This document shows positions 53,170-53,821 of a DNA stretch of 53,821 nt, piece by piece; positions within the stretch are counted from its first letter, which is position 1, and each line of letters opens with the position of its first letter. Source of the stretch: JABJPE01 sp036340215 (GTDB lineage: Bacteria; Pseudomonadota; Gammaproteobacteria; Comchoanobacterales; Comchoanobacteraceae); contig JAYYZF010000058.1 in assembly GCA_036340215.1 (NCBI GenBank), positions 1-53,821 on the forward strand. The letters are read 5' to 3'. The position numbers and the translations under genes are program-made. The notes beneath the pieces were generated by a model. The model searched no databases, had not been told where the DNA came from, and saw only the letters and a list, made by a program, of their open reading frames with translations.

Positions 53170-53821
53170 CTACTTTAAAATAAAAATACTAGTCAAAACC
53201 AAGAAAGCTAGGCCTACTACCATAGCTAAAGTGTAATGATATAGATACCCTGTTTGTAAACGACGCAATATCCCTGATAATCCTAAAACTTCTTTAGCAC
53301 TACCATTAACTAGGGTTTTATCAATTATCAATTGATCACCAATCTTATAAAACGAGCTACTTAGTAACTTAATACCTCTTACAAAAAACCAGTCATTAAA
53401 AATGTCAAAGCCAAATTTAGCCGTTAAAATTCGATAAATTAAGCTAAATTTTTTCGCTAAAAAATCTGGGAATTCTTTATTCAGAACATAAGCATAAAAA
53501 GCACTTAAAAAACCAGCTATGGTAAGCCAAAATGGTGCATGTGAAAAGGCTGAAAGAATAACACCACTCCCATTTCTATAGGGCTCCAAAACTTCATAAA
53601 CTATATTTGCCGCATCGGGTTTTAGGAATATTGATGATGAGAGTAAGCCTCCATAAGGCAACATAATATCTGGAGCTAACAAATAACCTGAGGTAACTGC
53701 TCCTATTGCTAATAATATAAGTGGAACACATATAGTCCATGGTGACTCTTTGATCGTACCATTAGTGTAATTACACTCACCAAAAAAAGTCATAAATAGA
53801 CATCTAAAGCTATATAGAGAA
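53170..53821 (-). CDS. nuoL: NADH-quinone oxidoreductase subunit L, 3' part
   Basis: The C-terminal about 217 residues of NuoL; the start lies beyond the right edge. The frame is open to the edge and reads SLYSFRCLFMTFFGE, a conserved NuoL segment, so the internal Met at 53793 is not the start. The rest covers the last TM helices and the long lateral helix HL region that spans NuoM and NuoN (for example FGFDIFNDWFFVRGIKLL). The remainder of the nuo operon is expected upstream on this strand. Confidence 0.93.
   Translation of the reverse strand, partial: SLYSFRCLFMTFFGECNYTNGTIKESPWTICVPLILLAIGAVTSGYLLAPDIMLPYGGLLSSSIFLKPDAANIVYEVLEPYRNGSGVILSAFSHAPFWLTIAGFLSAFYAYVLNKEFPDFLAKKFSLIYRILTAKFGFDIFNDWFFVRGIKLLSSSFYKIGDQLIIDKTLVNGSAKEVLGLSGILRRLQTGYLYHYTLAMVVGLAFLVLTSIFILK

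Noticed and set aside
53170..53793. A complete 207-residue gene starting at the Met at 53793
   Set aside because: The frame stays open to the window edge and the upstream residues match NuoL, so this is the 3' part of nuoL.

Overview
The window is AT-rich chromosomal DNA of a gammaproteobacterium. The evidence for this is the order tRNA-fMet, rimP, nusA, infB, rbfA, truB, rpsO, pnp with no ylxR between nusA and infB, and a ubiE-ubiJ-ubiB cluster next to nuoLMN. Many starts are GTG or TTG. Two soluble orphan proteins, several paralogous membrane proteins of unknown function and a eukaryote-like (type 2) IleRS suggest a host-associated or intracellular lineage, perhaps near Legionellales or Francisella-like groups. 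That placement is inference and no species can be named.

Layout. 0-10.5 kb: a partial gene, an SH3-like periplasmic protein, an AmpG-like permease with nadC and pssA, a LOG-family protein overlapping a phospholipase D/cardiolipin synthase, a CaxA-type exchanger, a 55-residue prepilin-like gene, lspA, two orphan soluble proteins and an exonuclease III gene. 10.5-13.6 kb: ileS. 14-31 kb: an accessory block of nine membrane-protein genes, eight of them co-oriented. They fall into a set of very large multi-pass proteins (about 750-930 aa) and a set built from a 4-TM module carrying an invariant QTSGVEM-type signature. One member of the second set holds three tandem modules, and parts of the first two are nearly identical in DNA.

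31-39.6 kb: the minus-strand translation and RNA-processing operon from initiator tRNA to pnp, with readable promoters before the tRNA and before rpsO and an intrinsic terminator after the tRNA. 39.6-42.2 kb: a SPOR-domain division protein and argS. 42.2-46.6 kb: a MacAB-TolC-like tripartite exporter operon. 46.8-47.1 kb: a small orphan gene with its own strong terminator. 47.2-53.8 kb: ubiB, ubiJ, ubiE, nuoN, nuoM and the 3' part of nuoL, which link ubiquinone synthesis with complex I.

The core regions are conventional. The 14-31 kb block is the best candidate for an undescribed system. Its repeated invention and duplication of membrane proteins, with no enzyme, transposase or known transport domain nearby, points to a lineage-specific membrane-remodelling, transport or host-interaction function that cannot be assigned from sequence alone.
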